In this document: one piece after another, positions 1 through 9,076 of the stretch
Position numbering within the stretch: the stretch's first letter is position 1
How the letters are laid out: every line of letters starts with the position of its first letter
Origin: an uncultured Clostridia bacterium
GTDB taxonomy: Bacteria; Bacillota; Clostridia; TANB77; UBA1234
Reading direction: 5' to 3'
Assembly (NCBI GenBank): GCA_934132775.1
Contig: CAKPAA010000009.1
Span: 1 to 64,000, forward strand
DNA: 64,000 bases
Made by a program: the position numbers and the translations under genes
The notes under the pieces: model-generated
The model's input: only the letters and a program-made list of their open reading frames with translations
Told to the model about the DNA's origin: nothing
Database searches by the model: none

Positions 1-116
1 ATATTAAAATTTGTCTATACATCAATACTTTCCTTTATTTATAAATAATTAAAATCTATCTACGGAAGCTATTTTTTTCCTTTCTATACCTTCAAAATAT
101 TAAATTTCTATTACAC

Positions 117-140
117 ATTTGTTACAAGACTGTAACAAAT
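117..140. repeat. 10-bp inverted repeat with 4-base loop
   Basis: ATTTGTTACA at 117-126 is followed after AGAC by its perfect reverse complement at 131-140. It lies in the 479-base gene-free left edge. It has no T-run on either side, so it looks more like an operator or RNA stem than a terminator. The gene it might control is outside the window. Confidence 0.5.
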
Positions 141-247
141 CAACATTTTTCTTCATCGCTCAAGCCACCATTTTTAAGTTTTTTTATTTAAAAGCTTATT
201 CCCGTATGAACTGAGCAATTATAATTTTTATATTGTGAAAAAATAAA

Positions 248-293
248 ACACATATAGTCTGAAATTATCTCTAATTATTAAATTTTATATGTG
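248..293 (-). terminator. Possible terminator of the transketolase operon
   Basis: On the minus strand CACATATA pairs with TATATGTG across a long AT-rich loop and is followed by TTTTATTTTTT. It lies about 190 bases beyond the stop of the transketolase C-terminal gene. The rest of 1-479 shows no convincing gene. A 16-base perfect palindrome (GTGCTTTGCAAAGCAC, 432-447) closer to the stop lacks a T-run. Confidence 0.4.
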
Positions 294-479
294 CACTTTT
301 TACTAATTTATTTAGTAAGGGCTACATACAAAACTTAACAGCAATTAGATTCTTTTCATAAAACCTATAAGTGTTTTTATCTTATTTTCATATTTCTACT
401 AACAATTTTTAGTTTAATTATTTTAAGTTTCGTGCTTTGCAAAGCACTAATTAAAGCTTAAAGCAATTATATTTTAGAG

Positions 480-1394
480 TTATTTTCTTATTTCTTCTTT
501 TATGGCTTCTGCATCTATTTTATAATAGTGCATTAGTTCGTCCCATTTACCTGATTCTCCAAATTTATCTTTCATTCCCATTCTCACAACTTTTGTTGGA
601 TATTCATCGCAAAGCACTTCACAAACAGCACTTCCAAGTCCTCCAATAACATTATGGTCTTCTACTGTTATTATTTTTTTAGTTTCTTTTGCAGATTTTA
701 TTATTATTTCTCTATCTGTTGGCTTTATCGTGTGCATATCTATGACTCTTATGTTTATACCTTCTCCTATTAAGTCTCTTTGTGCTATTAAGGCCTCTGC
801 AACAGTCACACCAGTTGCAATAACAGTTGCATCTGTTCCGTTTCCGTGTTGAATTCCTTTTCCAAATTCAAATTCAAATCCATCACCATAAATATCTCCA
901 ACAGCTGGCCTTGTAAGTCTTACATACACCGGACCATCTTTTTTTATTGCTTCTTCTATAATCCATTTTGTTTGTCTATCGTCTGATGGAGAAAACACTG
1001 TCATATTAGGTAATCCTCTCATTAAACTAATATCTTCTAGTGACTGATGAGTTGCTCCGTCTTCTCCTACTGTTATTCCAGCGTGAGTTGCTCCAATTTT
1101 AACATTCAAATTTCCATAACATATGGTATTTCTCACTTGATCATATGCTCTACCTGATGCAAAAACTGCAAATGTGCTTGCAAATGGTATTTTTCCACCC
1201 AAAGCTAGTCCTGCTGCTGTTCCCATCATATCTTGCTCTGCAATTCCCATATCGAAAAATCTTTCAGGAAATTTCTTCTTAAACAAAGAAGTTTTGGTTG
1301 CCCCTGCTAAATCTGCATCAAGCACAACAAGATTTTCATACTTTTCTCCAAGTATTGCCAATGCCTCTCCATAACTTTCTCTAGTAGCTTTCAT
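480..1394 (-). CDS. Transketolase, C-terminal subunit
   Basis: This 304-residue protein is the pyrimidine-binding plus C-terminal half of a split transketolase, which moves two-carbon units between sugar phosphates in the pentose phosphate pathway (family knowledge). Visible landmarks are the FFDMGIAEQDM block with the catalytic glutamate that activates thiamine diphosphate, then GATHAGITVGEDG and the C-terminal EDHNVIGGLGSAV motif. The start codon follows the partner subunit's stop by one base and uses a GGAGG inside that gene's end, so the two halves are translationally coupled. The length matches the DXS/transketolase-C family. A DXS is excluded by the adjacent N-terminal half. Confidence 0.93.
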   Translation of the reverse strand: MKATRESYGEALAILGEKYENLVVLDADLAGATKTSLFKKKFPERFFDMGIAEQDMMGTAAGLALGGKIPFASTFAVFASGRAYDQVRNTICYGNLNVKIGATHAGITVGEDGATHQSLEDISLMRGLPNMTVFSPSDDRQTKWIIEEAIKKDGPVYVRLTRPAVGDIYGDGFEFEFGKGIQHGNGTDATVIATGVTVAEALIAQRDLIGEGINIRVIDMHTIKPTDREIIIKSAKETKKIITVEDHNVIGGLGSAVCEVLCDEYPTKVVRMGMKDKFGESGKWDELMHYYKIDAEAIKEEIRK

Positions 1395-1395
1395 A

Positions 1396-2166
1396 TTATT
1401 GCACCTCCAATTCTTTTATTGCTTTTTCATATTCTTCATAGTTAGGTGCCTTACCGTGCCAAGAGACATTATTCTCCATAAAAGAAACTCCTTTTCCTTT
1501 TATAGTATTTGCTATAATCATAATTGGCTTATCTTGTTTTTTTCCATTGCCTACGGCCGTAATAATTTCATCAAAATTGTGTCCATCAATTTCTTGAACA
1601 AACCAACCAAAACTTTCAAACTTTTCTTTTACAGGTGCAATTGTCATAACTTCATCATTTGTGCCATCTATTTGCAATTTATTATAATCTAAAAAAGCAA
1701 TTACATTATTAAGCTTGTAATGACTTGAAGACATCGCAGCTTCCCATATTTGTCCTTCTTCTATCTCGCCATCCCCAAGGATACAATATACGTAATTATC
1801 TTTTTTATCTAACTTAAAAGATAAAGCTAAGCCATTAGTAATAGAAAGCCCTTGACCAAGTGAACCACTAGGTGCATCAATTCCTGGCACTTTATGAAGT
1901 GATGGGTGTCCTTGCAATCTACTACCCAACTTTCTAAATGTTTTTAACTCTTCTTTTGGAAAAAAGCCTTTTTCTGCAAGCACTGCATACAAAGCTGCTG
2001 ATGCGTGCCCCTTAGATAAAATTACTTTATCTCCATCCTTTATCATATTAAAATATATTGCAACTAATATGTCTGCACAAGATAAAGCACCACCAGGATG
2101 CCCAGACTGTGCACTATATATTTGAAGTAAAATATCTTTTCTAACTTCTCTTGCTATTTTCTCCAT
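1396..2166 (-). CDS. Transketolase, N-terminal subunit
   Basis: This 256-residue protein is the thiamine-diphosphate-binding half of a split transketolase. It shows AQSGHPGGALSCADI near the N-terminus, KGHASAALYAVLAE, and the diphosphate-binding GDGEIEEGQIWEAAM motif followed by a conserved N in DYNKLQIDG. The GGAGG at the start is well spaced. It is the first gene of a two-gene operon with the C-terminal half. Together they give one heterodimeric cytoplasmic enzyme supplying ribose-5-phosphate and erythrose-4-phosphate. Split transketolases are common in Firmicutes and archaea. Confidence 0.93.
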   Translation of the reverse strand: MEKIAREVRKDILLQIYSAQSGHPGGALSCADILVAIYFNMIKDGDKVILSKGHASAALYAVLAEKGFFPKEELKTFRKLGSRLQGHPSLHKVPGIDAPSGSLGQGLSITNGLALSFKLDKKDNYVYCILGDGEIEEGQIWEAAMSSSHYKLNNVIAFLDYNKLQIDGTNDEVMTIAPVKEKFESFGWFVQEIDGHNFDEIITAVGNGKKQDKPIMIIANTIKGKGVSFMENNVSWHGKAPNYEEYEKAIKELEVQ

Positions 2167-2352
2167 ACAAGCCTCCTTATTTTCTTATATTTTTTACTTT
2201 TCATTTTATTAGTATTCATTGAGAATCTACTAATAGCATTTATATTCTATGTCATTCGTTCTAATTTTCTTTCACAATTATACTATAATATAAACAAAAT
2301 AATTTAGCAATATTGTACACAAGATATTCCGTGTTTTCCCAGATAAAACAAA

Positions 2353-2393
2353 ATTAGAAGGCACATATAAAAAATTAAGATGTACCTTCTAAT
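2353..2393 (-). terminator. Terminator after the CwlD-like gene
   Basis: On the minus strand ATTAGAAGG and CCTTCTAAT (9 bp, extended by ACAT/ATGT) form a hairpin followed by TTTGTTTT, 20 bases past the amidase stop. Confidence 0.75.
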
Positions 2394-2412
2394 TAAAATA
2401 TACTAAGTATTT

Positions 2413-3300
2413 TTATACTTGCGTTTCACTACAATAGTCTTTAATTCCTTTTAAAATTCCGTCCGCAATTTTTTCTTGATACTCTTCTGTTTGCAAAAGA
2501 GTTTTTTCTTCTGGATTTGAAATAAACCCACACTCAACAATAACCGTTGGCAATTCGGCTTTATCTATTAACTTTACGTTATCTATCTTTAAAGCCACTC
2601 TTTTATTATTTGTGTTAACAACATCTTTTATTCCTTGCTGAATAGCTTCTGCTAGTTTCTTTCCAGCTTCTGAATTTTTATTGTAAAATGTCTGCCATCC
2701 TTTACACTCTGTTCCACTATATTTATTCATATGAATAGAAATTAAAAAATCTGCTCCACTTTCATTTGCAATTTTAATTCTATTATTTATATCTGAAACT
2801 TTCATTTCTCTAATGTTGTGCTGTTTGTTATCGTCGGCTATATTGTCTTCATCTTCCCTAGTCATAATAACTTCTACACCTTCATCAATTAAAAGCTCTT
2901 CTAATTTTTGAGCAATTTGTAAATTTAATGTAGACTCTTTAACTCCATCACTTGAAACAGCTCCACCGTCAGGTTCTCCGTGCCCAGCATCAACAATTAT
3001 CTTTAATCCTTCTAGGTTTTTGGTATCTGTACTCACGCCTGTATTAGTTTTATTTTGACCACTATTCTTACTTTCAGTGTTATTGATGTTTTCTTCCGAC
3101 CTAGCAATGTCCCTGCTAGATACAAAAGCACTATCCTGAATATTATTATAATCTTGACCATAATTCAAATTATTCAGTGTATTTTGCACATCATTATTTA
3201 AAGCATTTCTATTATTTGCAACGTTTAAAGCAACACTGGCAACAATCATAACAAAAACACCTAAACTAAATATAATATCTTTTTTAGTAAATACCCACAT
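2413..3300 (-). CDS. N-acetylmuramoyl-L-alanine amidase, CwlD-like
   Basis: A 295-residue amidase_3-family zinc hydrolase that cuts the amide between muramic acid and the peptide stem in peptidoglycan. An N-terminal membrane segment (about residues 9-26) anchors it outside the membrane, followed by a low-complexity linker to about residue 95. The zinc ligands are visible as the histidine in DAGHGEPDGGA, the glutamate in GVKESTLN and the histidine in SIHMN. The catalytic glutamate is in VECGFISNP. The order and the short single-domain build resemble CwlD, which makes muramic lactam in spore cortex, but other Clostridia carry several related amidases. The start has GAGGTG upstream. Confidence 0.85.
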   Translation of the reverse strand: MWVFTKKDIIFSLGVFVMIVASVALNVANNRNALNNDVQNTLNNLNYGQDYNNIQDSAFVSSRDIARSEENINNTESKNSGQNKTNTGVSTDTKNLEGLKIIVDAGHGEPDGGAVSSDGVKESTLNLQIAQKLEELLIDEGVEVIMTREDEDNIADDNKQHNIREMKVSDINNRIKIANESGADFLISIHMNKYSGTECKGWQTFYNKNSEAGKKLAEAIQQGIKDVVNTNNKRVALKIDNVKLIDKAELPTVIVECGFISNPEEKTLLQTEEYQEKIADGILKGIKDYCSETQV

Positions 3301-3480
3301 ACAAATTCACCTCAATTATATATATTTAGAAATATTTGAAATATGAAAATTACTGCATTACCCTATTAAAAATTAGTATCAATAAAAAACTGAAAATCAA
3401 AAATTGGGGTGCTTTTAACAATAAAGATTTTTCGATTAAAAAATCACTCATATAAATTACAGATTTTATACACCAAAAAC

Positions 3481-3510
3481 AGACTAACTACTGAAAATCA
3501 CAGTTAGTCT
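3481..3510. terminator. Bidirectional terminator
   Basis: AGACTAACT pairs with AGTTAGTCT. The plus side continues ATTTTTT and the minus side GTTTTTG. It ends the minus-strand HAD/sugar transferase unit. Confidence 0.75.
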
Positions 3511-3536
3511 ATTTTTTAATCTCATAGAACTAAAAA

Positions 3537-4040
3537 CTAGCGTTCATACTCTTGCTCAACTTTTTTCTTTTTTGCTCTTCCAAATCTTTTTATAATTTGT
3601 TCTATATGTTTAGGTTGTAGCCCTTCTCCATATGTGTAATCACTTTGATTTTCTTTTGTTAAGATTAAATTACTAATCTGTTCTTCATCAAAAGAATCAA
3701 ATTTGCAATCATCCAATATTAAATATTGTTTTACGTCCGGATGCTCTTTCAAATATTGTTTAATCTCCAATCCTCTATCTTCGCTAACCATTGGTGTTTT
3801 TTCATTCAAGTCGATTCCATATTCTGAAAAGAGTTTCTTTAAACTTTCAAATTTGCGAAGATTTCTCCACGAAGATGACACTACAATCTGTGCACCTGTA
3901 ATATCTAGTGCATACTTAAGCATTTCTATTGCTTTTGGATTTACCTCTTCTAATATTCCTTTTAAATTACTTTTTGAAGCATATTTTATATAATCATTTG
4001 AATTTAAAACGCCATCAACATCTAAAAATATTATTTTCAA
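3537..4040 (-). CDS. HAD-family hydrolase (HAD_SAK-like)
   Basis: A 167-residue single-domain HAD phosphatase. Motif I is FLDVDGVLNS with the nucleophile aspartate and acid/base aspartate, motif II is IVVSSSWR, and the acidic motif IV is LILDDCKFD. The small size and the SSSWR signature are those of the HAD proteins annotated as Swiss-army-knife RNA repair-like. Substrates of that group are poorly defined, and none can be named here. The start is a TTG behind GAGGTG. It lies downstream of the sugar transferase with a 19-base gap, probably in one transcript. Confidence 0.75.
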   Translation of the reverse strand: MKIIFLDVDGVLNSNDYIKYASKSNLKGILEEVNPKAIEMLKYALDITGAQIVVSSSWRNLRKFESLKKLFSEYGIDLNEKTPMVSEDRGLEIKQYLKEHPDVKQYLILDDCKFDSFDEEQISNLILTKENQSDYTYGEGLQPKHIEQIIKRFGRAKKKKVEQEYER

Positions 4041-4059
4041 TTAAACACCTCTTCTCAGC

Positions 4060-4686
4060 TTAGTTATTTTCTTTTTCATCAGTATTTTTTCCTTTAAATT
4101 TTTCCATCGTCATAGAAGACTTAGAATGAACACCTACTTTTTTTAATACTACTGCAAATGTTTTGAATAAAATTTGCAAGTCCATTTTAAAACTAATGTT
4201 GTTAACATACTCCAAATCGTAATCAAATCTCTTTTCCCATTCAATATCATTTCTACCGTTTACTTGTGCAAGACCTGTAAGCCCAGGTGTTACGTCGTGT
4301 CTATGTTTTTGTCTTTCATCATACAACTCCAAATATTCAACAAGTAAAGGACGTGGTCCAATGAAACTCATATCTCCCTTGATAATGTTTATAAGCTGTG
4401 GAAGTTCATCAAGGCTTGTGCTTCTCAAAAATGCTCCAAACTTTGTAAGTCTCTTATCATCTGGAAGTAATTCACCTTTTTCATCTCTTGCATCAGTCAT
4501 CGTCCTAAACTTATACAAGCAGAAAATTTTCTCATTCTTTCCAGGTCTTTTTTGCTTAAATATGACTGGTGAGCCAAGGAAAATCCTAACTAACACAGCA
4601 ACAATTATTGAAAGAGGTAAAGTTAAAATAAATAGCAATGTGGCAAATATAAAATCTAAAATCCTCTTTATATACTTTGAATACAT
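4060..4686 (-). CDS. Polyprenyl-phosphate sugar phosphotransferase (PglC/WcaJ-like)
   Basis: A 208-residue small phosphoglycosyl transferase that loads the first sugar-phosphate on a polyprenyl-phosphate carrier for surface glycan synthesis. A reentrant membrane helix is at residues 8-34. FKQKRPGKNEK, LYKFRTM and the catalytic DELPQLINI/GPRPLL blocks follow in the usual order, ending with PGLTGLAQVNGRN. The frame stays open further upstream, but ATG at 4686 has GGAGG at ideal spacing and gives the family-length N-terminus. No other glycan assembly genes adjoin it, so its pathway is unknown. Confidence 0.9.
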   Translation of the reverse strand: MYSKYIKRILDFIFATLLFILTLPLSIIVAVLVRIFLGSPVIFKQKRPGKNEKIFCLYKFRTMTDARDEKGELLPDDKRLTKFGAFLRSTSLDELPQLINIIKGDMSFIGPRPLLVEYLELYDERQKHRHDVTPGLTGLAQVNGRNDIEWEKRFDYDLEYVNNISFKMDLQILFKTFAVVLKKVGVHSKSSMTMEKFKGKNTDEKENN

Positions 4687-4816
4687 ACTAAAACCTCCAA
4701 AACAAAATAAAACATCTAAAATTTTTATGTTTATTTCACACAATAAATTTTGACTATTACGATTATACCATTTCAACTCAAATTTGTACTTAAATTAAAC
4801 TTATTTATATAAAAAA

Positions 4817-4846
4817 TTTGTGTACTACGAAATTATAGTACACAAA
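4817..4846 (-). terminator. Terminator of the GT4 glycogen synthase gene
   Basis: On the minus strand TTTGTGTACTA pairs perfectly with TAGTACACAAA (11 bp, 8-base loop) and is followed by TTTTTTATA. Confidence 0.85.
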
Positions 4847-4882
4847 CATAATAAACTTTTTAAATATATAGCATCCACTATC

Positions 4883-6217
4883 CTATGCTTGTTCAACTAG
4901 CTTTTGTTTTACTGGATTATGTAGCAAGTTAATCTCTTTATCAGTAGTATCTGGTGTAATAGTTGTATCAATTCCATTTACCATTGTTGCAGTTCCCATA
5001 CTTTCTTTTTCAGCAAGTGAAGAAAGTTTAACTCTTGCTTCCGTTTTAGCTTGCTTTATTGACTCTTTGTAAACATCCATTGTTTTTTTGCTAATCGTTT
5101 CCCAGTTAAATTCTTTAACAACTTTTTCGTGTGCTTTGGCTGCCATTTGTTTGCACAAAGTTTCATCATACAAGCATTCTAGTATTGAATCAGCCAATGA
5201 ATTTGGATTTCCAGCATAAGACTTCATCCCATCTATTCTATGTGAAATAATCTCATTAAGTCCACCAGCATCAGAAACAACAGTCGCTGCTCCTGCAAGC
5301 ATTCCTTCAAGCGCTACAATTCCAAATGGTTCATACAAACTTGGAAATGTAGCAATATCAATTGCTTTATACATTTTTGTTATCTGTTCATCATTTAAAT
5401 AGCCTGTAAAATAAACTTTTTGAGATAGTCCTAAATAGTCCGTTAAACCTTTCAACTCATCAAGACAAGGTCCTCTACCAGCTATAACAAACTTCACATT
5501 TGGATAATTTGCTAATATCTTTGGTGCAGCATTTAACAAGACTTGGATACCTTTTTCATTTACAATTCTTCCAGCAAAGAAAATTATTTTTTCATAATCA
5601 GCAGCATAGTTTCTTCTAAACTCCCAGTCTCTTTCTTTTCCTTCAAATTTATTTACATTTATTCCGTTTGGAACAACATATATACTTTCAATTGGCTTTC
5701 CGAATAGATTTCTAATTTCATTTTTCATATACATGCTATTACAAATTACATTAGAAGCCTCATATGTTAGCATCCATTCAACATCATTTATATATCCTTG
5801 TGATTTATTATGGATGCCTTTATTTCTTCCACTTTCAGTTGCATGGATTGTTGCAACTAGTGGTAGTTTGTATGTTCTTTTCAAAGCTCTGGCTGCATAT
5901 GCAACAAGCCAATCATGTGCATGAATTACATTAAACTTGCCATACTCTTTTATAACATCCGCAGCTTTTTCAATCATACAAAAATTTAGTTGCATAACCC
6001 AATCAATTAAATTATTTGCATTGATTGGATAGTTTGTTACTCTATGTACAAAAACTGGCCCGTCCTTTTCAAATTCTTTTGTTTCTCCCTCTTGATAAGT
6101 GATAACATGAACTTCATGTCCTTGCTTTGCAAAAGCATGAGATAAATCATGTACCACCCTAGCAATACCTCCTACAATTCTTGGAGGATACTCCCACGAA
6201 AGCATCAAAATTTTCAT
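4883..6217 (-). CDS. GT4 glycosyltransferase, probable glycogen synthase
   Basis: A GT-B fold glycosyltransferase of about 444 residues. The N-terminal acceptor-binding stretch MKILMLSWEYPPRIVGGI, the histidine in HAHDWLVAYAAR, and the C-terminal GRIVNEKG, FPSLYEPFGIVALEGMLAG and E-x7-E arrangement are classic GT4. Paired with a DUF4912 protein, a GH57 branching enzyme and a phosphorylase, the likely role is elongation of alpha-1,4-glucan (established for this gene neighbourhood in anaerobes; inferred here). A TTG precedes the ATG, but the ATG at 6217 has GGGGA at 8 bases. It is transcribed divergently from the DUF4912-GH57 unit. Confidence 0.85.
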   Translation of the reverse strand: MKILMLSWEYPPRIVGGIARVVHDLSHAFAKQGHEVHVITYQEGETKEFEKDGPVFVHRVTNYPINANNLIDWVMQLNFCMIEKAADVIKEYGKFNVIHAHDWLVAYAARALKRTYKLPLVATIHATESGRNKGIHNKSQGYINDVEWMLTYEASNVICNSMYMKNEIRNLFGKPIESIYVVPNGINVNKFEGKERDWEFRRNYAADYEKIIFFAGRIVNEKGIQVLLNAAPKILANYPNVKFVIAGRGPCLDELKGLTDYLGLSQKVYFTGYLNDEQITKMYKAIDIATFPSLYEPFGIVALEGMLAGAATVVSDAGGLNEIISHRIDGMKSYAGNPNSLADSILECLYDETLCKQMAAKAHEKVVKEFNWETISKKTMDVYKESIKQAKTEARVKLSSLAEKESMGTATMVNGIDTTITPDTTDKEINLLHNPVKQKLVEQA

Positions 6218-6427
6218 CAAAAAAATCCCCTTTCATTTCTACGTACTTTAATTATTTTCTCCGATGTATATTATTATTTTATGTTCCTCAATAAATCATT
6301 TTTATTGTATATTAACAAATTATAAAAGTAAATAGATTTTTTTGGAATTTCTTATTGATATTTTTTGTGTTTTAATATATCATTTATAAGAAAGAAATCA
6401 AATGATAAAAATGGGGGGCATATTGCG

Positions 6428-7033
6428 GTGTATTTACCAAAATCAGAATATTATGAATTACCAAGTAAATATAATAAAACTGTTGTACGTCTTCTTGTAC
6501 AGTCACCGACTCGTATGTTTGTGTTTTGGGAAGTTTCAGATGATACAATAAGACAATTTAATTTCCACAATGCACAATATTCAGACTCAATACCTGTATT
6601 AAAAATAAAAAACATTACTATGAATTACTCATATGATATGGAGATAGACCCTTTTACTAATAATTATTACATCGAAGTAAAAGATCCAGACTGTATCTAC
6701 GAAGTCGAACTTGGAAGGAAATATAAGAACAAATTTATAGACATATATACTTCAAATACTGCTAAAATTCCTCGTTCATCTCCAATGCCTATAAGCTTTG
6801 CGGAAGAGGTTATTTACAGAAACTGCATTAAACTTACTACAACCGAAAAATTTACTATATATGCAAAGAAACGTTCATATAACATCGACGGCTCTAAGCC
6901 ACAAGACTACAACATTCTACCATTTTCTTCTGAAACAGATTCAAATGGAATTAGTTCCTTTGAAAATGTAAGCTCTTTTAATAGATATGAAGGAAATGAA
7001 GATTACTTAAATAAAGCTAATGACTTGACGTGA
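6428..7033 (+). CDS. DUF4912 protein of the glycogen cluster
   Basis: A 201-residue protein with the DUF4912 pattern: VRLLVQSPTRMFVFWEVSDD, then a beta-rich domain with YYIEV and SPMPISFAEEV. The family is regularly found beside GT4 glycogen synthases and GH57 enzymes and resembles carbohydrate-binding modules. A role in glucan binding or regulation is inference. The frame is open from 6365, but the GGGGGG at 6414-6419 places the start at GTG 6428. It is followed by the branching enzyme 63 bases later in the same direction. Confidence 0.75.
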   Translation: MYLPKSEYYELPSKYNKTVVRLLVQSPTRMFVFWEVSDDTIRQFNFHNAQYSDSIPVLKIKNITMNYSYDMEIDPFTNNYYIEVKDPDCIYEVELGRKYKNKFIDIYTSNTAKIPRSSPMPISFAEEVIYRNCIKLTTTEKFTIYAKKRSYNIDGSKPQDYNILPFSSETDSNGISSFENVSSFNRYEGNEDYLNKANDLT

Positions 7034-7096
7034 GAAAATATAACTACTCTCACGTCTTAATTTTTAATAGAATTTCAATTAGAAAGGACAAATCAA

Positions 7097-8689
7097 ATGA
7101 ACGAAAAAGGTTACTTAAGTATAGTACTACATGCTCACTTGCCATACGTTAGACATCCAGAAGCAGAGACATATATCGAAGAAAGATGGCTATTTGAAGC
7201 AATATCTGAAACATACTTACCACTACTAATGAACTTTCAAAAATTAGTTGATGAACGCGTTGATTTTAGAATTACAATGAATATCACAGCACCACTTATA
7301 ACAATGCTTACAGATGATTTATTGCAAAAAAGATATTTAAGATACTTATTAGAAAGAATAAGACTTGCTGGAAAAGAAATAAGAAGAACAAAAGATAATA
7401 AACAATTAAACGATTTAGCAAAAATGTATTTCTACAACTTCAAAGAATTTTACAAAGTGTATAAAAGAAAATACAATTGCAACCTAGTTGAAGCATTCAA
7501 ACACTTTCAAGATATCGGAGTTTTAGAAATAATAGCTTGCCCTGCAACTCACGGATTTTTGCCAATACTAAATACGGTTCCTTCAGCAGCTCGTGCACAA
7601 ATCGCAGTTGGTGTAGAAATGTATAAAAAACATTTTGGAAGAGCCCCAAGAGGAATGTGGCTTTCTGAATGTGCATACGTTCCAGAAATAGAGCCATTTT
7701 TAAGAGAGTTCGGAATAAACTATGTTTTACTAGAAACACATGGTATAACTTTTGCAAATCCAAAGCCACTTTATGGAACATTAGCACCAATAATTTCTCC
7801 TAATGGATTAGTTGCCTTCGGTAGAGACTTAGAGAGTTCAAAACAAGTGTGGAGTTCAATTTGCGGTTATCCAGGTGATCCAAATTATAGAGAATTTTAT
7901 AAAGACATTGGATATGAACTAGATTGGGATTATATAAAACCTTACGTATCAAAGTCTGGTCATAGAGTTGACACAGGAATAAAGTATCACAAAATAACTG
8001 GCAAAACGCCGTATAAAGAATACTACAATGACAGCAATGCCAAAGCTGTTGCTGAACTTCAAGCAGATCACTTTATAAAGTCAAGAATTGAACAAATTGA
8101 AAAAACCGCACCAAAAATGAAAAATCCGCCAATAATAACTTGTCCATACGATGCTGAACTTTACGGTCACTGGTGGTATGAAGGACCTTACTGGTTATAT
8201 GTATTATTCAAAAAAATATATTATAATCAAGACGTGTTCAAGCTTATAACACCTAGCGAATATTTAGATAAATACCCTGACACTCAACAAGCCGCACCAG
8301 CAATATCAACTTGGGGTGCACACGGATATAGTGAAGTTTGGTTGAACCCTGGCAATGACTATATTTATAGGCACTTAGATAATGCAGCTGGAAGATTACA
8401 TTATCTAGCGCAAACGTATAAAGAGCCTTATGACTTGCAAAAAAGAGCATTAAATCAGTGTGCAAGAGAATTATTACTTGCCCAAAGCAGTGATTGGCCA
8501 TTTATAATAACAGCAAACACAATGGTTGACTATGCTCATAAGCGTATAAGAGACCACATCGGCAGATTCAATGCACTAGCTGATATGATAGATAAAAATG
8601 AAATTAACGAAGAATATTTAGCAGATATTGAATATAAAGACTTAATCTTTCCAGATATCGATTATCGCATCTGGGGCTGGGGAGAGTAA
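7097..8689 (+). CDS. GH57 1,4-alpha-glucan branching enzyme (DUF1957 type)
   Basis: A 530-residue GH57 enzyme that transfers alpha-1,4 chains to make alpha-1,6 branches in glycogen. GH57 motif 1 is LHAHLPYVRHPE, motif 2 is ACPATHGFLP, motif 3 GMWLSECAY carries the catalytic glutamate, and motif 4 is in TCPYDAELYGHWWYEG with the catalytic aspartate. The helical C-terminal domain with AHGYSEVW follows. Length is normal for the branching-enzyme clade. AGAAAGGA precedes the ATG. It lies with the DUF4912 gene and the divergent glycogen synthase. Confidence 0.92.
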   Translation: MNEKGYLSIVLHAHLPYVRHPEAETYIEERWLFEAISETYLPLLMNFQKLVDERVDFRITMNITAPLITMLTDDLLQKRYLRYLLERIRLAGKEIRRTKDNKQLNDLAKMYFYNFKEFYKVYKRKYNCNLVEAFKHFQDIGVLEIIACPATHGFLPILNTVPSAARAQIAVGVEMYKKHFGRAPRGMWLSECAYVPEIEPFLREFGINYVLLETHGITFANPKPLYGTLAPIISPNGLVAFGRDLESSKQVWSSICGYPGDPNYREFYKDIGYELDWDYIKPYVSKSGHRVDTGIKYHKITGKTPYKEYYNDSNAKAVAELQADHFIKSRIEQIEKTAPKMKNPPIITCPYDAELYGHWWYEGPYWLYVLFKKIYYNQDVFKLITPSEYLDKYPDTQQAAPAISTWGAHGYSEVWLNPGNDYIYRHLDNAAGRLHYLAQTYKEPYDLQKRALNQCARELLLAQSSDWPFIITANTMVDYAHKRIRDHIGRFNALADMIDKNEINEEYLADIEYKDLIFPDIDYRIWGWGE

Positions 8690-8737
8690 GAGAACTAAAT
8701 GGCACTTTTTCAGCTATTGCCAAGCAAAATTTAATTC

Positions 8738-8766
8738 TTGCTAAGTTTTAAAATATACGATATAAT
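8738..8766 (+). promoter_or_regulatory. Promoter of the type I toxin mRNA
   Basis: TTGCTA at 8738-8743, exactly 17 bases, then a perfect TATAAT at 8761-8766. The predicted start at about 8773 places the small toxin gene about 65 bases downstream. Confidence 0.75.
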
Positions 8767-8791
8767 GTATATTGATAAAGGAAATATGCAG

Positions 8792-8995
8792 AGCGGTTGA
8801 CCTCCTGCTTTCATTTTATAATGTTCGAGAGGAGGTGATGCATTTGGTACAAAATGATTATATATTTGATGTAATCTTAGTTGTAATACTTAGCATCCTC
8901 TTGAAGAGACTAATCGGGTACTTTAAGAGCACAAAAAAATAATCGCCCTGTCTTGACCGAATAGGCGATTAAAAACGATTACTTGGTCAACCGCT
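8792..8995 (+). repeat. Long-range 11-bp inverted repeat in the toxin mRNA
   Basis: AGCGGTTGACC at 8792-8802 is the exact reverse complement of 8985-8995. The arms enclose the toxin reading frame, so 5' and 3' ends of the mRNA can pair. Such long-range closure is a hallmark of type I toxin mRNAs. The 3' arm can instead fold locally (CCGC-TTAAT-GCGG, 8991-9003). Confidence 0.8.
8838..8942 (+). CDS. Type I toxin-like small hydrophobic peptide
   Basis: A 34-residue peptide: polar start (MHLVQNDYIFD), one membrane helix rich in V, I and L (about residues 10-22), then a basic tail ending in STKK. GAGGAGGTG ends directly before the ATG, an unusually close and strong ribosome site that is typical of TxpA/holin-like type I toxins. 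Its own promoter, a long-range mRNA inverted repeat and a convergent antisense RNA surround it. By family analogy overproduction would disturb the membrane. It sits between the GH57 gene and the giant repeat gene, unrelated to either. Confidence 0.75.
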   Translation: MHLVQNDYIFDVILVVILSILLKRLIGYFKSTKK

Positions 8996-9016
8996 TAATG
9001 CGGAATTCCTTTATCT
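8933..9016 (-). ncRNA. Antisense antitoxin RNA of the type I locus
   Basis: A minus-strand promoter (see 9023-9051) would start an RNA near 9016. It would end at a hairpin (AATCGCC/GGCGATT, 8941-8970) followed on the minus strand by ATTTTTTT, giving about 84 nucleotides. It is complementary to the 3' part of the toxin mRNA, including the arm that closes the mRNA and the toxin stop codon. This is the layout of txpA/RatA-type pairs. Ends are predicted, not measured. Confidence 0.7.
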
Positions 9017-9022
9017 GTATTT

Positions 9023-9051
9023 ATTTTAATATATTTTATGTAAAAAGTCAA
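9023..9051 (-). promoter_or_regulatory. Promoter of the antisense RNA
   Basis: Reading the minus strand, TTGACT (9051-9046), 17 bases, TAAAAT (9028-9023). Five of six bases match consensus in each hexamer. Confidence 0.75.
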
Positions 9052-9076
9052 TTATTATACAATATTTTTATCAAAA

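Noticed and set aside
432..447. 16-base palindrome GTGCTTTGCAAAGCAC as the transketolase terminator
   Set aside because: No loop and no T-run on the minus strand; the hairpin at 248-293 fits better.
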